This document shows, piece after piece, positions 22,190-47,311 of a stretch of 64,000 bases of DNA. Position 1 is the stretch's first letter; the number at the start of each line of letters is the position of its first letter. The stretch spans positions 25,728 through 89,727 of the forward strand of contig JACEEZ010002746.1 of the NCBI GenBank assembly GCA_016584305.1. Reading direction: 5' to 3'. This DNA is from Chionoecetes opilio. Taxonomy: Eukaryota; Arthropoda; Malacostraca; Decapoda; Majidae. A program made the translations under genes and the position numbers. The notes under the pieces were generated by a model. The model did not search any database. It was not told the DNA's origin and saw nothing but the letters and a program-made list of their open reading frames with translations.

Positions 22190-22470
22190 CCCCGATTGAT
22201 GATGTTATTTATTTAGTTAACGCTAGTTTATGCATGGTGCTAATTCATTTATCAGAAAACGAAATATATCAATGGAAAACTAATACAATTCCGCTATTAA
22301 TAAAATGCACCATGTTATAAGCTGTCGCACAAAACTTTAAATGGCGACGCGTTTAAATGAATTCATATTTCTTCAGTCTCATAATAACATTTATTTAGTG
22401 TGTTTTACTGTGTTTTATGTGAGAATCTTATAGAACAAACATTTCCGAAGATAACAGAGGGGAGATGCTA
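22190..22470 (+). repeat. Dispersed repeat family block
   Basis: This block (containing TTATCAGAAAACGAAATATA and CATTTATTTAGTGTGTTTTA) recurs almost unchanged at 47570-47840. It recurs diverged at 51660-51915, and diverged and inverted at 53345-53608. The end nearest GAAGATAACA is shared. It is probably part of an unidentified transposon. Confidence 0.65.
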
Positions 22471-22492
22471 AGAAGTCCCTTAAGCAAGCAAG

Positions 22493-24075
22493 CACCGACG
22501 GCAAGCGCCGACGGTGGTGAGTGGTAGTGTGGACGGGGCTTTAGAGGTAAGGCGCACTCCCCGACGGTGGTGAGTGGTAGTGTGGACGGGGCTTTAGAGG
22601 TAAGGCGCACTCGCCGACGGCGGTGAGTGGTAGTGTGGACGGGGCTTTAGAGGTAAGGCGCACTCCCCGACGGTGGTGAGTGGTAGTGTGGACGGGGCTT
22701 TAGAGGTAAGGCGCACTCCCCGACGGTGGTGAGTGGTAGTGTGGACGGGGCTTTAGAGGTAAGGCGCACTCGCCGACGGTGGTGAGTGGTAGTGTGGACG
22801 GGGCTTTAGAGGTAAGGCGCACTCGCCGACGGCGGTGAGTGGTAGTGTGGACGGGGCTTTAGAGGTAAGGCGCACTCCCCGACGGTGGTGAGTGGTAGTG
22901 TGGACGGGGCTTTAGAGGTAAGGCGCACTCCCGACGGTGGTGAGTGGTAGTGTGGACGGGGCTTTAGAGGTAAGGCGCACTCCCCGACGGTGGTGAGTGG
23001 TAGTGTGGACGGGGCTTTAGAGGTAAGGCGCACTCGCCGACGGTGGTGAGTGGTAGTGTGGACGGGGCTTTAGAGGTAAGGCGCACTCGCCGACGGTGGT
23101 GAGTGGTAGTGTGGACGGGGCTTTAGAGGTAAGGCGCACTCGCCGACGGTGGTGAGTGGTAGTGTGGACGGGGCTTTAGAGGTAAGGCGCACTCGCCGAC
23201 GGTGGTGAGTGGTAGTGTGGACGGGGCTTTGGAGGTAAGGCGCACTCCCGACGGTGGTGAGTGGTAGTGTGGACGGGGCTTTAAGGTAAGGCGCACTCGC
23301 CGACGGTGGTGAGTGGTAGTGTGGACGGGGCTTTGGAGGTAAGGCGCACTCGCCGACGGTGGTGAGTGGTAGTGTGGACGGGGCTTTGGAGGTAAGGCGC
23401 ACTCGCCGACGGTGGTGAGTGGTAGTGTGGACGGGGCTTTAGAGGTAAGGCGCACTCGCCGACGGTGGTGAGTGGTAGTGTGGACGGGGCTTTGGAGGTA
23501 AGGCGCACTCGCCGACGGTGGTGAGTGGTAGTGTGGACGGGGCTTTAGAGGTAAGGCGCACTCGCCGACGGTGGTGAGTGGTAGTGTGGACGGGGCTTTG
23601 GAGGTAAGGCGCACTCGCCGACGGTGGTGAGTGGTAGTGTGGACGGGGCTTTAGAGGTAAGGCGCACTCACCGACGGTGGTGAGTGGTAGTGTGGACGGG
23701 GCTTTGAGGTAAGGCGCACTCGCCGACGGTGGTGAGTGGTAGTGTGGACGGGGCTTTGGAGGTAAGGCGCACTCGCCGACGGTGGTGAGTGGTAGTGTGG
23801 ACGGGGCTTAAGAGGTAAGGCGCACTCGCCGACGGTGGTGAGTGGTAGTGTGGACGGGGCTTTAGAGGTAAGGCGCACTCGCCGACGGTGGGAGTGGTAG
23901 TGTGGACGGGCTTTAGAGGTAAGGCGCACTCGCCGACGGTGGTGAGTGGTAGTGTGCGGGCTTTGGGTAAGGCGCACTCGCCCACGGTGGTGAGTGTAGT
24001 GTGGACGGCTTTAGAGGTAAGGCGCACTCGCCGACGGTGGTGAGTGGTAGTGTGACGGGGCTTTGGAGTAAGGCC
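22493..24075 (-). repeat. Left arm, ~30 tandem copies of the 53-bp unit
   Basis: The units differ mainly at CTCCCCGACGG versus CTCGCCGACGG and TTTAGAGG versus TTTGGAGG. Units near the centre (23880-24075) show single-base losses absent from outer units, suggesting the inner edge is older or less homogenised. Confidence 0.95.
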
Positions 24076-24107
24076 CGCACTGACGCACTAACCGTTTCAG
24101 GCTCCTT

Positions 24108-24940
24108 TTTAAGCCCCGTCCACACTACCACTCACCACCGTCGGCGAGTGCGCCTTACCTCTAAAGCCCCGTCCACACTACCACTCACCACCGTCGGCGA
24201 GTGCGCCTTACCTCTAAAGCCCCGTCCACACTACCACTCACCACCGTCGGGGAGTGCGCCTTACCTCCAAAGCCCCGTCCACACTACCACTCACCACCGT
24301 CGGGGAGTGCGCCTTACCTCCAAAGCCCCGTCCACACTACCACTCACCACCGTCGGGAGTGCGCCTTACCTCCAAAGCCCCGTCCACACTACCACTCACC
24401 ACCGTCGGCGAGTGCGCCTTACCTCTAAAGCCCCGTCCACACTACCACTCACCACCGTCGGCGAGTGCGCCTTACCTCTAAAGCCCCGTCCACACTACCA
24501 CTCACCACCGTCGGGAGTGCGCCTTACCTCTAAAGCCCCGTCCACACTACCACTCACCACCGTCGGGGAGTGCGCCTTACCTCTAAAGCCCCGTCCACAC
24601 TACCACTCACCACCGTCGGGGAGTGCGCCTTACCTCTAAAGCCCCGTCCACACTACCACTCACCACCGTCGGGAGTGCGCCTTACCTCTAAAGCCCCGTC
24701 CACACTACCACTCACCACCGTCGGCGAGTGCGCCTTACCTCCAAAGCCCCGTCCACACTACCACTCACCACCGTCGGCGAGTGCGCCTTACCTCTAAAGC
24801 CCCGTCCACACTACCACTCACCACCGTCGGCGAGTGCGCCTTACCTCCAAAGCCCCGTCCACACTACCACTCACCACCGTCGGCGAGTGCGCCTTACCTC
24901 TAAAGCCCCGTCCACACTACCACTCACCACCGTCGGCGCT
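24108..24940 (+). repeat. Right arm, ~16 inverted copies of the 53-bp unit
   Basis: This is the reverse complement of the left-arm unit (CCCCGTCCACACTACCACTC...), with the same C/G and A/G variants. It can pair with the left arm over more than 800 bp. Confidence 0.95.
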
Positions 24941-25652
24941 TGCCGTCGGTGCCTGCCGACGGGAAGCGCCGTTGCCAGGGTTGTGTCCACAGAACGGTTT
25001 TGTTCGGCGGTCAGTGCGCTTCCTGATTTCAAAGTGAGAGTCATGTTTTCTGCATATCGTGTATTCTCACTCGAAATTATGAAATAACCACAGTATGTTT
25101 AGAAAAACTGACCCAACAATCATCTTCATGACACATTTCTGCATATCATAAGCAAGAAAAATATACAAAAACCTTTTTGTGTATTCTAAAAAATATAGCA
25201 AAAAGAAATAGTGTATAAACATTTTTCTCACTTTTTTGTCTTCAACTCGCTGCAATTTCCCGACCATTTCTCCCATTTAATTTTTGATCACATACTCGTA
25301 ATCAGCTGACTTTCTTGGTTCTGATGGTATACGGTACATAGCAATGCAAAAATATCTAGATGGTGAAAACTGCCGATAACTTGAAGCATGTGTTCGGCGC
25401 TGACCCGTGAGTGACGGGCATGCCCGCCCAATATTAAACCTGCTGAATGTTGGCGGGCAGCGCCGACGGATAAATTTTGCTCGTCGGCATCGTGTCCACA
25501 CTGCCACTTTTGAGTGACGAACACTGTTCGACGGCAAGCGCCGACGGTGGTGAGTGGTAGCGTGGACGGGGCTTTACGAACCAGTTAAGGCGCCGGTGAA
25601 CATATACGAGCATACAGTAAATATATTCATACATATAAAAGAGATGAAACCA

Positions 25653-25654
<2 letters not shown>

Positions 25655-25694
<40 letters not shown>

Positions 25695-25770
25695 ATCCAC
25701 ACACACACACACACACACACACACCACACACACACACACACCACACACTCATCCACACACAATGTACACA
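25655..25770. repeat. (CA)n microsatellite
   Basis: CA runs interrupted by CTCATCC, just right of the foldback-like element. Confidence 0.95.
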
Positions 25771-26242
25771 TACACAACATAATAATTGATATTTACTTGA
25801 ATTATCTAAATATTAACATAAAGTATACAAGTTGACCCTTACAATATGAAATCATATGTGCAGCAAAAAGGAGCTCAGAAATTATATGTATTCTTTCATT
25901 GTGTTTGTGAATGCCAAAGAAACTTTTTTATTCTATACTTGAAGCTGTTAACGGTACAAACATTGATATTGTTTCTTACTAGACTGGGTTAGGAGTTCCA
26001 CACCTTAGGACCGAGACACAGGATAGAATTACTGTATAGTGTTGTTCTAAATGGAGGACATATTCAATTAATTTGATTTCTTCTGGTATTATGAGCATGA
26101 TCTTGTACCTGGAAAATTTTATCATTTATTTTTATAGAATTAAGTATAGTTATCAACATGAAGTATTTATGGATAAAAGGTACTTTTAATAAATTTTAAG
26201 ATGAAAATATCTCCTCAGTTTCATCAAATTTTTCAATCAAAT

Positions 26243-26244
26243 TG

Positions 26245-26342
<98 letters not shown>

Positions 26343-26375
26343 TGTGTCTGTGTCTGTGTCTGTGTGTGTGTGTGA
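26243..26375. repeat. (TG)n microsatellite
   Basis: A pure TG run with a TGTGTC sub-block at 26338-26362. Confidence 0.95.
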
Positions 26376-26884
26376 TTTTGTTCTTACATTTCGGCCTAAA
26401 GAGACCTCCAGGGCTCAGATGGTAGGCCCCAGAGGTTCACTTGAGAGCAATGATGGTTGGCCCTCCCCTGTGGTGACGCAGGCATGATATTTATCTTGTA
26501 GCGCTTGTGATTAGGGCTTCATGCTGCCCACCTGTGTCCTCCGATGAACTCGCCGTCGAAAGTAGAGTTAATGGCCAGCATATGGGTGTACTACTTCGAG
26601 CACTCGACGATAGCCGTATGATTTTGACACCTGGCATGACACAAACTCGGTACAACGAAATTACCACTTCCAGAGGCTAACCCCATCCATGACCACTGCC
26701 TCCCATAAATCGGATCGTATATGTGTGTGTTATAAAGAGAGAGAAAAAGAATGAAAGACACAAATAAAAAGTTATATATTGTCATGAATAATGATATCCA
26801 ATGCATCCAGGTGTAGCGGCAAGAACAAAGGGTGTTGTTCTATTTGGCGGTGTTTCAGAAGCAAAGTTTTTTTTTATGTGTGTT

Positions 26885-28062
<1,178 letters not shown>

Positions 28063-28617
28063 CAACAATTTTGTTGAGCGGCCCAGTTATAGTAAAATTT
28101 GTTGATCTTTGTTTGTGTTACAAAATCTGTTGCAGGTCATGTTGTTCTGGAATCATTCATGATTTGCTCTAATACCAAGGCAACACTACGTTATGTACTG
28201 CTAGCTACTATTTGAACGAAAAAAAAAAAAAAAAAAATTTATTGGCGAAAATGTTGGAGCTTTCAATATCAACACAGGGTCTTTCAATGTCAACTATAAA
28301 GAGTTCTCTCAAAATTCTTTGACTTCTCATTTATTTACATATAGTGATAGTTTTTTAATGCTCAATTATGTATTTTAGGATCAACAAATATTTATATAGA
28401 TTTTTTGTGAAAAGAGGACATTTCTTTTTCTTCAAAAACGAATCTGCACTTCCATATGTCGTTGTTTCATTACTTAAACAAAGAAAAATACAACATCAGC
28501 TTATGGAGATATCACTTCCTAAAAAAAAAAAAAAATTCTTATGTTTTCCTAGTTACAAATATAAATAAAAAATATTGAGTAAGTAACCATAACTGGGCAG
28601 CTCAACAAAATTGTAGA
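28063..28617. mobile_element. Putative MITE with ~28-bp inverted ends
   Basis: The left end (ACAATTTTGTTGAGCGGCCC, then AGTTATAG) and the right end (CATAACTGGGCAGCTCAACA, then AAATTGTAG) are inverted copies with a few mismatches. The interior is AT-rich and has no convincing gene. The end motif also occurs upstream at 27703. No target duplication could be assigned. Confidence 0.5.
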
Positions 28618-29469
28618 GGTTCATAACATAAGAACTATGATGTATTAAAAAAACCATTCCTAGTGAAAGTTGTTTCTTACTTATCAAAATAAAGGAAAAT
28701 GTCATTAAATAATTTTTTTTCTAAACAAACTCTATAAGTGCCCATTAAAGGGCTCGAGCTTGTTTTACTTTCGTAAAGAAAACAAATGATGGAATCAAAC
28801 TGAAAGTATTGACATCCAAAATTCGATAAATTTTCGGCAATTGTTGTTATGGCTCATTTTTTTCTCTGCCAGTCCGGTTTAAATCCCTTATCGATCGTCT
28901 ATAATCTTAAATCAACTTAAGATTCCATTATTTTTTTCTTTAAAAGAGGCAAGAATAGGCATTTCAGGAAGGTTGCCTAAAATATACAGGTTTAGTTAAT
29001 AAAATGAACTCCTTGAAATTGCTGTATTAAAAAGGAAAATGCAAATACTGTTTTTCTCTTTTTCAGATAAGGTCAATCATATAGCATGTCACTTTTTTAT
29101 TTAGATTTGGATTTGGATTTTTGTTTTATTGGACATCTTTAGCAAAGAAGCTATCCATATACATTTATATACATATTATGACCAAGTATATGACGACCGG
29201 TTGATTTATTTTTTGCCATAATATGAAGGATAATAGGAAGGATATCTTGAAATAGATTTTGTGGTCTTATTTTACATTTCGTATGCCTGAACTCAACATC
29301 ATTTGTGAAACACATCATGCAAGTTACGAGGAATGTATATCCTACATTACTGACATGCGCCTGAAAAGGGAAAATTAAAATTGCTATTTTTTTATTTTTT
29401 TTGCGTCTGTATATCAAACCCTGTGTCGAAGGTTTGTTGTGTATTTATAGAAAAATTACAAGCACGATT
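28618..29469. other. No gene recognised
   Basis: AT-rich sequence with no coding or repeat family recognised between the putative MITE and the LINE. Confidence 0.4.
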
Positions 29470-31245
29470 TTCTTTTAAGTGTTATTAATAATATGAATTT
29501 CATTCCATTTCAACATGACAAAAGAGATCTTTTAGATAATAATTTAATTGATCATAATTTAAATGAACCTAATTGTAATTATTACTTTACTGATTCGGAT
29601 TTACAGGCGAGGCCTGCAGATACTAATCTTAAATTATTAAGTTACAATATTACTAGTGTTCCACCTCACTTGGAATTATTAGTTGACCAATGCTTAGCCA
29701 CTCCAGGAATTAATTTTGATATTCTTGGCTTATGTGAGACTAGATTATATGATGGCAATTGTACATTATATAGCATAGATAAATATACAGCATACTTCAA
29801 AAATAAGAATACTAGAGGTGGTGGTATAGCTCTTTACTTACGTAACAATATTCAAGAAAATGTATATCAAAATTTTTCTCTCCAGTTGAACCACAAAATC
29901 CTAATTTGTTCAGACTACAAAACCAAACAATGTCATAGTTGGTATTATTTATAGGCCACCAGCATTGATGAGTTAATAGCTTCACTTGAGAACATTCTAG
30001 AAACATTAGGTGAATTACGTTTACCTTGTTATATTATGGGTTACTTTAATATTGATCTTCTGAAACACAATTATAGCAAAGTTGATAATCTTGTTAACCT
30101 GTTTTATACCTGTTCATTCTTTCCAACAAAAAACCAAACCAACCAGAGTAACCAAACCTTCAGCAATCATAATTGATCACGTATGGACTAATGAGTTAGA
30201 TCATTATCTAGCTAGTGGGATATTATACTCTTCATTAAGTGACCATTTTCCAGTTTTCCGTTCTTTTACTTTTAATAATAATATAAATGTTTGTAATCTT
30301 AAAATATTCAAGAGAACATTTTATAACGATTTGATCAATACATTTAAAGCAGATTCGAGAAATTATCAAAAGAACATAGATATTGATTTATATATCGATG
30401 AAAATTATGATGGGTATATGGAACACTTTAAAAACCTTAATGATAATTATTTTCCTGTTAAGCAATACACGATTAAAGAAAACACAGGTAAACCGTATAT
30501 AATTCCAGCAATACAAAAATATATCAGAGAAAGATTACATAAGTTATATGCCAAATGGCCACTTAAATATGACCATAGTTTCAAGAAGTACAGGAATAAA
30601 TTAAAATCTGTTATTCGAGCCGCTAAAAATATTTATCATAAGTCAAAGTTGAATGAATGTGCAGGGAACTCGAAGAAAATTTGGCAAACCATGAATTCCT
30701 TAATTGATATAAACAAGTAACCTCATTTAAGTATAATACTAAGATTTTGAATGATGAATTTGAGATAGCAAAAGGCTTTAATTATTATATTTATGTAGTG
30801 TTCCCATCAGGTTAGCTCATAATATGCGGCAGACATCAGTTTCATTTGAAGAATTTCTTCCGGAGCCTGTTCCACATTCCTTCAATTTTCAACCAACGAC
30901 ATTATGTGAAGTAAACGAAGTCATCAAAAATTTGAAGGTAACATCGCCTGGACATGATGATGTCAGCATTAACATAATTAAATAATGTTCTGATGAAGTT
31001 TCGTCTTTCCTTGTACACATAATTAATACATCTTTCGACATCGGCTCCTTTCCCAGACAACTTCAAATATCAAAAGTATTACCAATCCCAAAAACAGGTA
31101 ATAGATCACCATGTACAGATTACAGACCAATATCAATTTGACCAACATTCAGTAAGATTATTGAAAAAAATTGTTTCCATTAGGTTAATGGACTACTTAA
31201 CTCAATATTCATTATTAATTGACTGTCAATATGATGGTTTACTTG
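29470..31245 (+). mobile_element. Jockey/CR1-superfamily LINE: endonuclease and start of RT, truncated
   Basis: The frame at 29493-29954 reads as an apurinic-type endonuclease (LSYNITSVPPHLELL, FDILGLCETRL, then RGGGIALYLRN). It shifts frame near 29950 and continues to GYFNIDLL. The frame at 30082-30720 contains the IDHVWTN and SDHFPVF endonuclease motifs and the linker before RT. Beyond 30720 the RT start is visible with stops: LPIPKTGNR..CTDYRPISI and TFSKIIEK.VSIRLMDYLT, ending near 31245 before the catalytic motif. The copy is AT-rich, broken and 3'-truncated. Confidence 0.8.
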
Positions 31246-31805
31246 CTGTTGCCATAACTATATATCGTTCAGAGGTGCATCAGTGGTAGATTCAGAGACT
31301 GGCGAGTAGAGGGTGAGCAGCTGGGTGATGGACGTGTGTGAAGGGGTTCCAGCAGTAATTGTTTGGGTGCCGCAGCCCGCGGAGCTTAATACTGATATGT
31401 TTTCTTTTCTTAATCTGTCTTTCAATAATAAATGGCACATGGAAAAAAACTACCAAAAATATATCTTTATTTTTGGAAGTACCGTATTTTACGGCTTATA
31501 AGACGATGCATCTTGGAAGACGTAACATTTTTTCTTTATATTTGGCATAGAACATCATTTTGTTATGTGTGCAGAACTGTCGATACAGACTACATCTGCA
31601 ATCACTGAGCGTGTTCATCAATAGTGAAGAGAAAATACAATAATGTCAGAGAAACATCCAGGTATTCGAGACAAATATTGTTGCTGTACACTATGTATGT
31701 GGGGAGTTCGGTGACCGTCGCATATGTTGCGCGATGCAAAGTAATAAAAAGGCTTCAAGGCAATCCATGTTCCGCAGTGAGGGTTGGACAACTGTTCCAG
31801 TCGCC

Positions 31806-43483
<11,678 letters not shown>

Positions 43484-43927
43484 CCGACTACATCAACAGC
43501 ACCAACAACATCAACTACAACTGGACCGACTACATCAACTGGACCAACAACATCAACTACAACTGGACCGACTACATCAACTGGACCAACAACATCAACT
43601 ATAACTGGACCGACTACATCAACTGCAACTGGACCGACTACATCAACTGGACCAACAACATCAACTACAACTGGACCGACTACATCAACTACAACTGAAC
43701 CAACAACATCAACTACAACTGGACCGACTACATCAACTACAACTGGACCGACTACATCAACTGGACCGACAACATCAACGACAACTGGACCGACTACATC
43801 AACTACAACTGGACCAACAACATCAACTACAACTGGACCAACAACATCAACGACAACTGGCCCAACAACATCAACGACAACTGGACCGACTACATCAACT
43901 GGATCAACAACGTTAACTACTGGTTGA
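43484..43927 (+). repeat. Thr-rich array beyond the first stop of copy B
   Basis: The array stays open in the exon 4 frame for 148 codons to TGA at 43925-43927, as in copy A. The end GTTAACTACTGGTTGATCAATACC aligns with the end of the copy A array, so this second TGA is the likely ancestral stop. Confidence 0.7.
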
Positions 43928-44268
43928 TCAATACCATCAACTACTATTGGACCAAAAATATCAACTACAACTGGACTGACAACCCACTTGTATATAAATT
44001 ACATTCTTAAAATGTAACTACACAACGTTACATTTTATGTACAAAGTGTACTATGTTAAATAGTGTTGAGTTATACGTATATTTCAACTCTTAGTGATTG
44101 GCTAATAGCATTATAAACGACAGCACCAGTATAAACACTCACAGCGCCATAACCACAAACATTACCATTGTAAACAATAATGTTAGCAATGCCTATAACC
44201 CTAATATATACGACAACGACATTGATGATGCCAAGAACACCAGTAATAAAGTGAAAATTGCTATTAAG

Positions 44269-44321
<53 letters not shown>

Positions 44322-44360
44322 TATATACGTATATGGCTGAATAAGTTAAGAAAGGGAAAA

Positions 44361-44366
44361 AATAAA
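44361..44366 (+). promoter_or_regulatory. Candidate polyadenylation signal of copy B
   Basis: AATAAA at the position equivalent to 19517 in copy A, about 435 bp after the second stop. Supported by motif and position only. Confidence 0.35.
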
Positions 44367-44789
44367 TATGAGTTGAGCAAATGCTACTAGCCTATGGTTT
44401 ATGAACTAATAATGTTTTTTCACTTCGCTCTTCTCATTGCTTGCTATAAATGGCAGCATTTCTAGGACGCATATGTCCAGGTAAAAGGAATGCCTGTTTA
44501 CTCAGGGTAATATAGCACTGCAAATGATGCATTTTTCTATCCAATTTCCACATAGCATATGTTGTACAGCAAGCAAAATAGGACAAATGATAGAAGTTTT
44601 AAAAGAAATGAGTAAATTTAATTTATACATTGAATTTTCTTCGGTAAGTAGTTTTACTATATGATAACAAACGGTGTAACTACGGTGGATATGAAATTAA
44701 TAAAAATCACATTTGGCTTTTAAAAGTCACTGTTGTAATGACCTACTAGCCTAAGTTATGAGAGCACAATGGATACACCTGTCCAACTG

Positions 44790-44825
44790 CAATAATATAT
44801 ATATACATATTTAATAATATATTAT

Positions 44826-44858
<33 letters not shown>

Positions 44859-44928
44859 CATGATGAATATATAAATAATATATATATATGCATATATATA
44901 TATATATAAAATATAATATATATAATGA
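44790..44928. repeat. TA-rich interrupted microsatellite
   Basis: Imperfect TA/TAA runs. The copy A counterpart at 19950-19995 is shorter and purer. Confidence 0.85.
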
Positions 44929-45839
44929 ATTGAATAGATACCACCAAATGGCCGATCATACTGCAAAACAATATACACAAGAGGGGCTTTAAAATATGAT
45001 GTTCGGTCATTTTCATATATGAGCTGAGTCATTGCAAATGAGGATTTGGCGGTAAATTAAGTATATATGAGCTTTATCAATGTACCGGAGGCTGGTCCGA
45101 TAAGTGAAGCTGGCCTGTGTGGAGGCTATAGCCACTGGATGATATATATAATTTTTTCTGAGCTTAGGCAATCACAGAACACTCATCTTGGTTCACAGGA
45201 ACCATTGCCGAACCACAACAGCAAATATTCACCAATACTTTTCCTCCGTTTTGAAAACGTGAAAGCTGCAGGCGAAGTGCCTTGCAAACTTTGCTATCAT
45301 AATATTTATGTACGATGATTTCTTTGTGGTTGACAACACTACAATTGCACGTACTAATGTTAACTGTATTAGCTCATTTTTCACCAGAAAGTACCTTAGA
45401 AACAACGACAATGTGCCTAGCGAACAGGTGGCATACTGCAGGTTGTCTTTGTTTTGGACTAGACCTGGAGTCCCCAAGCTTTACAGGCCATCGACTCCGT
45501 CACGGAATCTTTGTTCGAATATCGACGCCTAAGCATTTGTTAGGATTACAGTTTAAACAAAAAGTAAATAAATATAGTTACAGCACTACATTTTTTTCTT
45601 CAAATCACACCTTCATCTTTGAAAAGGTAAAGTGTTGTTTCTCACAAACTCAGTCAATTGGCCCTACCCTGCCAATGGCTTTGATTGACAACTATACTAC
45701 TACCACTAATACTGCTACTACTATACTAAGAAAACAAATCTTAGGTACAATAATATTAGAAATATTACATAAGAAATATAATCTTTATTTTTTATTTTAT
45801 GTTATACAGCGAACTAGTTTTGACTATGATACCTATATA

Positions 45840-46213
45840 GGGTGGGGTGGGGTCACACCGAACGGGGGGATCACCGTACGAAGGCTACAACGCGAAAATT
45901 AATTCAAATTTCGCGCCACCATGCCACCACGGATGCAGCGCCACCCTCAGTGAACTACATGCGAGCAACAGGGTAGACTTCATGACTAAGAGGTAGGGTG
46001 GGGTGGGGTCACACCGAACTGGGGGGATCACAGTCAAAAATTTATAAAAAACCTTAAATGACCCTTATTATCTGAGTTAAGTATTCATGAGGGTACCATA
46101 GGTGGGCCATATTGTGAAGTTTGTTTTGGGCACAGTGTGCACTCTCTCAGGTAAAAAATGGATTTTTTATGAATATTTTTCCACTAATAGTACGGTGTCC
46201 CCCCACACCACCC
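45840..46213. mobile_element. 374-bp MITE inserted at TA only in copy B
   Basis: The ends are inverted: GGGTGGGGTGGGGTCACACC on the left and GGTGTCCCCCCACACCACCC on the right. They are flanked by TA on both sides (45838-45839 and 46214-46215). The uninserted sequence ACCTATATACAGAG is present in copy A near 20887. An internal copy of the left end at 45993-46030 suggests a nested or tandem unit. TA target sites fit Tc1/mariner-like mobilisation. Confidence 0.88.
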
Positions 46214-46264
46214 TACAGAGAGTCAAATCGATTTGTGGACGCCATGTTGTGTCCTTTCGCCGCG

Positions 46265-46267
<3 letters not shown>

Positions 46268-46348
<81 letters not shown>

Positions 46349-46351
46349 ATT

Positions 46352-46402
<51 letters not shown>
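46268..46402. repeat. (CT)n-(TA)n microsatellite
   Basis: A CT run then a TA run leading directly into the Helitron 5' end. Copy A (20958-21035) has a much shorter version. Confidence 0.95.
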
Positions 46403-46405
<3 letters not shown>

Positions 46406-46421
46406 ACAATAATATAAGCGA

Positions 46422-46452
<31 letters not shown>

Positions 46453-47311
46453 CCTGTCTGTCTGTCTGTCTGTCTGTCTGTCCGCGATAGGTGCCGCCCC
46501 CTGTGGCGGAATCCCATCATATGTCACAGTTTTGGAATCAGGTTGACCAGGGGAAGGTTTTAAGCCCACTTATAGGATGATCCGATCACTTTTTTTTTTT
46601 TTTTTTTAGCAGCCTATTAGCGAGAACTGTGAAGAAAAAAAAGTGGGTTGCGAGAATTGAGGAAACCTTGATGTAGGGTGATGGGTAATAGGTGAGTGAA
46701 TGGGTGGGGTGATGGATAATGGGTGTGGGGTGATGGGTGAGTGAATGGGTGGGAGGTGATGGGTGATGGGTGAGGGAATAGGTGGGGGGTGATGGGTAAT
46801 GGGTGAGTGAATGGGTGTGTGGTGATGGGTAATGGGTGAGTGAATGGGTGTATGGAGATGGGTAATGGGTGAGTGAATGGGTGGGGGTGATGGGTAATGG
46901 GTGAGTGAATGGGTGGGGGGAATACATACATTTCAGGAAAGTTAGAAGGGGCTATCTGGAGAGTCTGTGTTTGGTGGGCCGAGGTGGTGGGTAATGGGTC
47001 TATCTGGAGAGTCTGTGTTTGGTGGGCCGAAGGCCCAACAAACACAGGTGGTGGGCCGAAGGCCCACCAATAGCCCTCCGCAGGAGCTAGCCAAAAAGTC
47101 CGCCCGGAGGGCGGCTTTGCTTTCAGGAAAGTTAGAAGGGGCTATGATGTGAATGGGTTGGCGTTAATACATACATTTCTGCATCCATGATTTCAGGAGA
47201 AAGTTAGAAGGGGCTATCTGAAGAGTCTGTGTTTGGTGGGCCGAAGGCCCACCAATAGCCCTTCGCAGGAACTAGCCAAAAAGTCCGCCCTTAGGGCGGC
47301 TTTGCGGCTAG
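46403..47311 (+). mobile_element. Helitron in copy B flank
   Basis: The same element as 21036-21932: it starts TCTACAATAATATAAGCG and ends with hairpin CCGCCCTTAGGGCGG and CTAG (47308-47311) before T. It has the same internal duplicated 3' end (47098-47120), so its composite structure predates the duplication. The interior minisatellite has a slightly different unit count. Confidence 0.87.

Larger units (their letters stand above)
19078..22470 (+). repeat. 3' flank of copy A, segmental duplication unit
   Basis: Nearly identical by eye to 43928-47860. The shared order is TACATTCTTAAAATGTAACT, a (TA)n run, unique AT-rich sequence, an (CT)n/(TA)n tract, a Helitron, and the block ending GAAGATAACA. 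Copy B has an extra 374-bp MITE and other microsatellite lengths. The short frame at 20382-20606 is conserved in both copies but is not convincing as a gene. Confidence 0.9.
22482..25573. mobile_element. Foldback-like element built of inverted 53-bp arrays
   Basis: About 30 head-to-tail copies of a 53-bp unit (GACGGTGGTGAGTGGTAGTG.. through ..GTAAGGCGCACTC) run from 22493 to 24075. About 16 copies in inverted orientation run from 24108 to 24940. They are separated by a short centre containing CACTAACCGTTTCAGGCTCC. A further single unit end is at 25536-25573. Copy B has only ~50 bp at the equivalent position (47863-47911), including the same centre sequence. Long tandem-repeat inverted arms are typical of Foldback/Galileo-type elements, but no transposase is present. 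The open frames across it (HTTTHHRRR-like) are artefacts. Confidence 0.75.

Noticed and set aside
22493..24940. CRISPR-like regular repeat
   Set aside because: There are no unique spacers between units; they are direct head-to-tail copies, and the genome is eukaryotic.
22428..25087. Open frames with RLTSKAPSTLPLTTV-like repeats across the 53-bp arrays
   Set aside because: 53 is not a multiple of three, so the frames cycle through all three phases. The units carry indels without regard to frame.
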